Source of the DNA: Bordetella sp. H567
Lineage (GTDB): Bacteria > Pseudomonadota > Gammaproteobacteria > Burkholderiales > Burkholderiaceae_B
Assembly: GCF_001704295.1 (NCBI RefSeq)
Contig: NZ_CP012334.1
Span: 2,740,084-2,804,083 of the forward strand
Reading direction: 5' to 3'
DNA: 64,000 bases
The notes beneath the pieces are model-generated. The model was not told the origin of the DNA and made no database searches. It saw only the letters and a program-made list of their open reading frames with translations. Below are positions 60,901 through 64,000 of the stretch, piece after piece (positions within the stretch are counted from its first letter, which is position 1; the number at the start of each line of letters is the position of its first letter). The position numbers were made by a program, and so were the translations under genes.

Positions 60901-61455
60901 ATGGCCCCACGTTCACTTCGGATTCTCTGGCTGGCATTCCTGGTTTTCTTGACAGCGTGTGCAAGTCAATCAAGTTCGCAGGGCGATGCTGAGTTGGAGG
61001 CTAAGTCCAGGGCCGCTCTGACGCAGCTCTTCGATACGACGCCAAAAGCCTCGGAACTGCGGCAGGAGGCGCGGGCGATCCTGGTGTTCCCCGATATATT
61101 GAAGGCCGGCTTTCTGGTGGGTGGGCAAGGCGGCAAGGGCGTGATGTTCTCCCGCGATGGCAAGGTATTGGGCTACTACAGGGCCACTGCACTCTCATTC
61201 GGCATGCAGGCTGGGGCGCAAAGCTTCTCGGAGGCCTTGTTCCTGATGACCGACGACGCCATCCGCTATGTCAACACGACGGGCGAGTGGTCGATCGGCG
61301 TGGGACCCAGCGTGGTCGTGATGGACGCGGGCGCAGCCAAGTCCATGACGACCACCACCATGAAGTCGGACATCTACGCCTTCATCTACGGCCAGCAAGG
61401 ACTGATGGCGGGGATCGGATTGCAGGGCCAGCAAATTCGTAAACTCGACCAATGA
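60901..61455 (+). CDS. SYLF/YSC84-domain lipoprotein
   Basis: 184 residues. Lipoprotein signal with lipobox FLTAC (C20). The rest is the YSC84-related lipid-binding domain: SELRQEARAILVFPDILKAGFLVGGQGGKGVM at about 50-80, then SEALFLMTDDAIRYVN and GVGPSVVVMDAGAAKSM. AAGGAGA precedes the ATG at 60901. It would sit in the outer or inner membrane leaflet and bind phosphoinositide-like lipids or act in envelope stress. Confidence 0.85.
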   Translation: MAPRSLRILWLAFLVFLTACASQSSSQGDAELEAKSRAALTQLFDTTPKASELRQEARAILVFPDILKAGFLVGGQGGKGVMFSRDGKVLGYYRATALSFGMQAGAQSFSEALFLMTDDAIRYVNTTGEWSIGVGPSVVVMDAGAAKSMTTTTMKSDIYAFIYGQQGLMAGIGLQGQQIRKLDQ

Positions 61456-61600
61456 TCCCCGGCCGGGCGGCCCCTAAGGGTCACCCGGTAAGGGGCTATA
61501 GCGCCACTCGATGACGCAACAACCCGCGCGGCCTCGGTACGAGGCCGCGACGGCGGATTCGCTCCGTGCAGCGGGACGGCGCCAATCCGAGGAGGGAGAC

Positions 61601-63118
61601 ATGGCCTCTTGGTACGGACGAGGAGCGTGCGCCATTCTCATCTGGCTGGTGACCTTCACGGCCTGTCCGGCGGACAGCCCGGACGCCACGCCTGCATTCA
61701 AGCCCGAGGAAATCGAGGCCCTGGTCGCTCCCATCGCGCTATATCCGGATACCCTGCTGTCCCAGGTCCTGATGGCGTCGACGTATCCGCTGGAAATCGT
61801 ACATGCGGGACGTTGGATCCGGGAGAACCCGAACCTCAGGGGAGACGCCGCGGTCAAGGCCGTCGAGCAAATGCCCTGGGATGTCAGCGTCAAGTCGCTG
61901 GTGGCATTCCCCCAGATCCTGGCGCCGATGAACGACAAACTGGACTGGACCCAGAAGCTGGGCGATGCGTTTCTCGCACAACCCTCCGATGTCTTCGCCG
62001 CCGTGCAGCGGCTTCGGGGCCGCGCGCAGGCATCGGGCAATCTTCAGTCGAACCCGCAGCAGACCGTCAGCGTCGAGCCCGCGCCGGCGGGCGGACAAGC
62101 GCAGGTCCTGCGCATCGAATCCGCCGACCCCCAAGTGATTTATGTGCCCGCGTACAACCCGACGGTGGCCTACGGTGGGTGGAGCAGTCCTTCCTATCCC
62201 CCGACGTATTGGCCGCCGCCTCCGGCCTATTACCCCGGCACGGCACTGATGAGCGGCTTGGCCTGGGGCGTCGGTATCGCCGCCGCGGGCGCGATCTTCA
62301 GTGATTGCAACTGGGGCGGCGGCGACGTTGATATCGACTACAACAAGGTAACGAACATCGATCGCAACTTCGACCGCTCCAAGGTGCAAGGGCAGGGCGG
62401 ACGTTGGCAGCATGATCCCGGCCACCGGCAAGGCGTGGCCTATCGGGACAACGCCAGCCGGCAGCAATATGCAGGGGCCGTGCCGGGCGCCGACCGGCGC
62501 GCGGAATATCGTGGTCGCGACGCCGCCGGCGCGAATCAACGGGCGGCGGATCGCGCGAACGCCGGTGGCCGCACGGCCGGCGCGGGCGGGCCGGCCAACG
62601 CCAACCGCGCCGAGGGCGCCGCCCAGCGCGGCGCGGCAGGGAACCGGCCATCCGGGGCCAATAGCCCAGGTGCCGGCAATCGCTCAACCGGCCCGGATCG
62701 CTCGACAGCGGCGAACCGGCCCGCGTCTGCGGATCGGCCCTCTTCAGCGAACCGGCCGACGTCTGCGGACCGGCCTTCTTCAGCGAACCGGCCAACGTCC
62801 GCGGAACGGCCTTCTTCAGCGAACCGGCCAGCGTCCGCGGACCGCCCTTCCTCGGCGAACCGAGGGGCAGTGAACAACCCCGCCGGCGGTAGAGCGAATC
62901 AGGCGGGCGGTGCTAACCGCGGCGCCACCAGCGGCACGGCGGGCGGCGGACGCGATAGCGCATTCGCGGGCGTGGGCGGGGGGGGAAATTCCGCCCAGCG
63001 CAGCTACGATCGGGGCAGGTCCAGTGCGCAGTCGTCCGGCGCCAACCGGGGCGGCGGCGGCCGGTCCGGCGGCGGTGGTGGCGGCGGCGGTGGTGGTCGC
63101 GGCGGCGGCAGGCGTTGA
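61601..63118 (+). CDS. DUF3300 domain protein with repeat-rich C-terminus
   Basis: 505 residues from the ATG at 61601 (GGAGGGAG upstream). Lipobox-like TFTAC at residue 22. DUF3300 domain at about 40-260: EEIEALVAPIALYPDTLLSQ, MASTYPLEIVHAGRWI and VIYVPAYNPTVAYGGW. A Pro-rich segment and a hydrophobic helix with GLAWGVGIAAAGAIFSDCNW follow. The C-terminal 200 residues are Asn/Arg/Ala-rich with a 12-residue repeat and end in a Gly-rich tail, probably unstructured. DUF3300 and DUF2950 genes are often neighbours, as here. Function unknown. Confidence 0.85.
   Translation: MASWYGRGACAILIWLVTFTACPADSPDATPAFKPEEIEALVAPIALYPDTLLSQVLMASTYPLEIVHAGRWIRENPNLRGDAAVKAVEQMPWDVSVKSLVAFPQILAPMNDKLDWTQKLGDAFLAQPSDVFAAVQRLRGRAQASGNLQSNPQQTVSVEPAPAGGQAQVLRIESADPQVIYVPAYNPTVAYGGWSSPSYPPTYWPPPPAYYPGTALMSGLAWGVGIAAAGAIFSDCNWGGGDVDIDYNKVTNIDRNFDRSKVQGQGGRWQHDPGHRQGVAYRDNASRQQYAGAVPGADRRAEYRGRDAAGANQRAADRANAGGRTAGAGGPANANRAEGAAQRGAAGNRPSGANSPGAGNRSTGPDRSTAANRPASADRPSSANRPTSADRPSSANRPTSAERPSSANRPASADRPSSANRGAVNNPAGGRANQAGGANRGATSGTAGGGRDSAFAGVGGGGNSAQRSYDRGRSSAQSSGANRGGGGRSGGGGGGGGGGRGGGRR
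62711..62854 (+). repeat. Four tandem 36-bp repeats inside the DUF3300 gene
   Basis: Units at 62711-62746, 62747-62782, 62783-62818 and 62819-62854 each encode a version of ANRPxSAxRPSS; a partial fifth follows. Differences are mostly third-base or single substitutions, so the array can vary in length by slippage or recombination. Confidence 0.85.
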
Positions 63119-63128
63119 GGGGAAAACC

Positions 63129-64000
63129 ATGGATGTCCAACGGCATGGCGCGGGCAAGCGATTCATACATCTGTGCATACGCCTCGCCACCGCGAGCGTC
63201 TTGGTGTTCTGCACGGCAACGGCAGTGCATGCGCAGAAGAATTTCAGTTCCCCGGACGCGGCCATGGAAAGCTTCGGCGATGCGGTCTTGAATAATCGGG
63301 AAGACGCATTGAGGGAAATCCTTGGCAAGGATTTCCGCACGCTGATTCCCCCCGCCGATGCGGGGGTACGGCAGACTTTCCGTGGCGAATGGGCGAAGGC
63401 ACACGCGGTGAAGCCGACGGACGCCTCGCGCGCGGATATCACCGTTGGGGACGCGGGATGGACCCTTCCGATCCCTCTGGTCAAGACCGATAAGGGATGG
63501 CATTTCGATACGCGCGCCGGCGCTGAAGAGATGCGCCTGCGGCGTATCGGCCGCAACGAGCTTGCCGTCATCCAGACCATGCTGGCGATCTATGACGCGC
63601 AGCGCGAATACGCGCAAACCGAGCACGATGGCCAGCGTGTACTCGTGTACGCGTCAAGGCTGATCAGCTCGCCGGGCAAACACGATGGTTTGTACTGGCC
63701 GACGACGGCGAACGAACCGCCAAGTCCGCTTGGCCCCGCCTTCATCGATGCGGGCGTCAAGAATGCCGCGAGTGGCGGCTACCATGGCTACCATTTCAAA
63801 CTGCTGGAGTCGCAGGGCACGCACGCGCCCGGCGGCGCCTACGCTTACGTCGTACGCGGCAAGCTGTTCGGCGGTTTTGCCGTCATTGCCTGGCCCGCGA
63901 AGTATGGCGACTCCGGGATCAAGAGCTTCATGGTCAGTCATGCGGGACAGGTCTATGAGGAGGACCTCGGGCCCGACACCACGGCCAGGGCCGAGGCGAT
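63129..64000 (+). CDS. DUF2950 family protein (3' end outside the window)
   Basis: The frame stays open to the window edge, giving 290 codons. N-terminal signal peptide (RLATASVLVFCTATAVHAQ). Family blocks: FSSPDAAMESFGDAVLNNRE near the start, FDTRAGAEEMRLRRIGRNEL and SSPGKHDGLYWP later. It follows the DUF3300 gene by 10 bases, the usual pairing. Probably an exported protein of unknown role. Confidence 0.85.
   Translation, partial: MDVQRHGAGKRFIHLCIRLATASVLVFCTATAVHAQKNFSSPDAAMESFGDAVLNNREDALREILGKDFRTLIPPADAGVRQTFRGEWAKAHAVKPTDASRADITVGDAGWTLPIPLVKTDKGWHFDTRAGAEEMRLRRIGRNELAVIQTMLAIYDAQREYAQTEHDGQRVLVYASRLISSPGKHDGLYWPTTANEPPSPLGPAFIDAGVKNAASGGYHGYHFKLLESQGTHAPGGAYAYVVRGKLFGGFAVIAWPAKYGDSGIKSFMVSHAGQVYEEDLGPDTTARAEA

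Noticed and set aside
62536-62877. Regular repeat-bearing minus-strand frame
   Set aside because: Its repeats are the complement of the DUF3300 tandem array and do not represent a separate gene.
1-64000. CRISPR arrays, tRNA or rRNA genes, insertion sequences and prophage genes
   Set aside because: None was found by reading: no spaced direct repeats of CRISPR type, no tRNA-like folds noticed, no transposase or integrase motif.

Overview
This 64-kb window is a bacterial chromosome segment with high GC content. It is densely coded and rich in solute transport and catabolic genes. Two Bug-type tripartite tricarboxylate transporter receptors, many ABC importers, and LacI/GntR/LysR regulators beside their target operons suggest a betaproteobacterium of the Alcaligenaceae (Bordetella/Achromobacter type). 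This is inferred from gene style only; no rRNA or tRNA was seen.

Layout. 1-4.0 kb: end of a branched-chain amino acid type ABC importer (livF end, livK-, livH- and livM-like genes) with a GAF-domain gene. 4.0-7.4 kb: membrane and envelope genes (DUF2269, a dehydrogenase/membrane fusion, a 57-residue zinc-knuckle protein, a BON protein). 7.4-12.8 kb: ABC exporter, clan GH-A glycosidase and a glycosyltransferase/UDP-galactopyranose mutase fusion, one left-going unit. 13.1-14.6 kb: L,D-transpeptidase and universal stress protein, divergent, each behind an FNR-like box. 14.9-21.5 kb: a short-chain dehydrogenase, then a LacI regulator behind a perfect 26-bp palindrome, a four-gene ABC importer and a GpdQ-like phosphodiesterase. 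21.5-23.8 kb: AraC regulator divergent from an isochorismatase-family hydrolase, then a small ORF behind an inverted repeat.

24.0-32.3 kb: a LacI regulator divergent from a sugar-type ABC importer, a cytoplasmic sulfatase and its formylglycine-generating enzyme, with two LacI-type palindromes between them. This reads as a self-contained import-then-desulfate system and is the most interesting locus here. 32.6-36.3 kb: an esterase 713-like enzyme, an alpha/beta hydrolase with alanine at the nucleophile position, a truncated flavoprotein fragment and a DoxX protein. 36.6-42.9 kb: a three-subunit flavoprotein/iron-sulfur dehydrogenase (opine/hydroxyproline oxidase type), an Asp/Glu-racemase-family protein and a polar amino acid ABC importer.

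43.0-47.7 kb: an orphan Bug receptor and an aconitase, divergent from a LysR regulator. 47.8-57.3 kb: a left-going cluster with an aminotransferase, TctC-TctB-TctA, a FAD/Fe-S 2-hydroxyacid dehydrogenase fusion, a GntR regulator and an ATP-grasp protein. A GntR-like operator lies just upstream of the first gene, suggesting one regulon for uptake and oxidation of a 2-hydroxyacid. 57.4-60.9 kb: an AT-richer accessory stretch (metallophosphoesterase, GNAT, XRE-cupin, DoxX) with several strong palindromes. 60.9-64 kb: envelope genes encoding YSC84/SYLF, DUF3300 and DUF2950 proteins, the last cut by the window edge.
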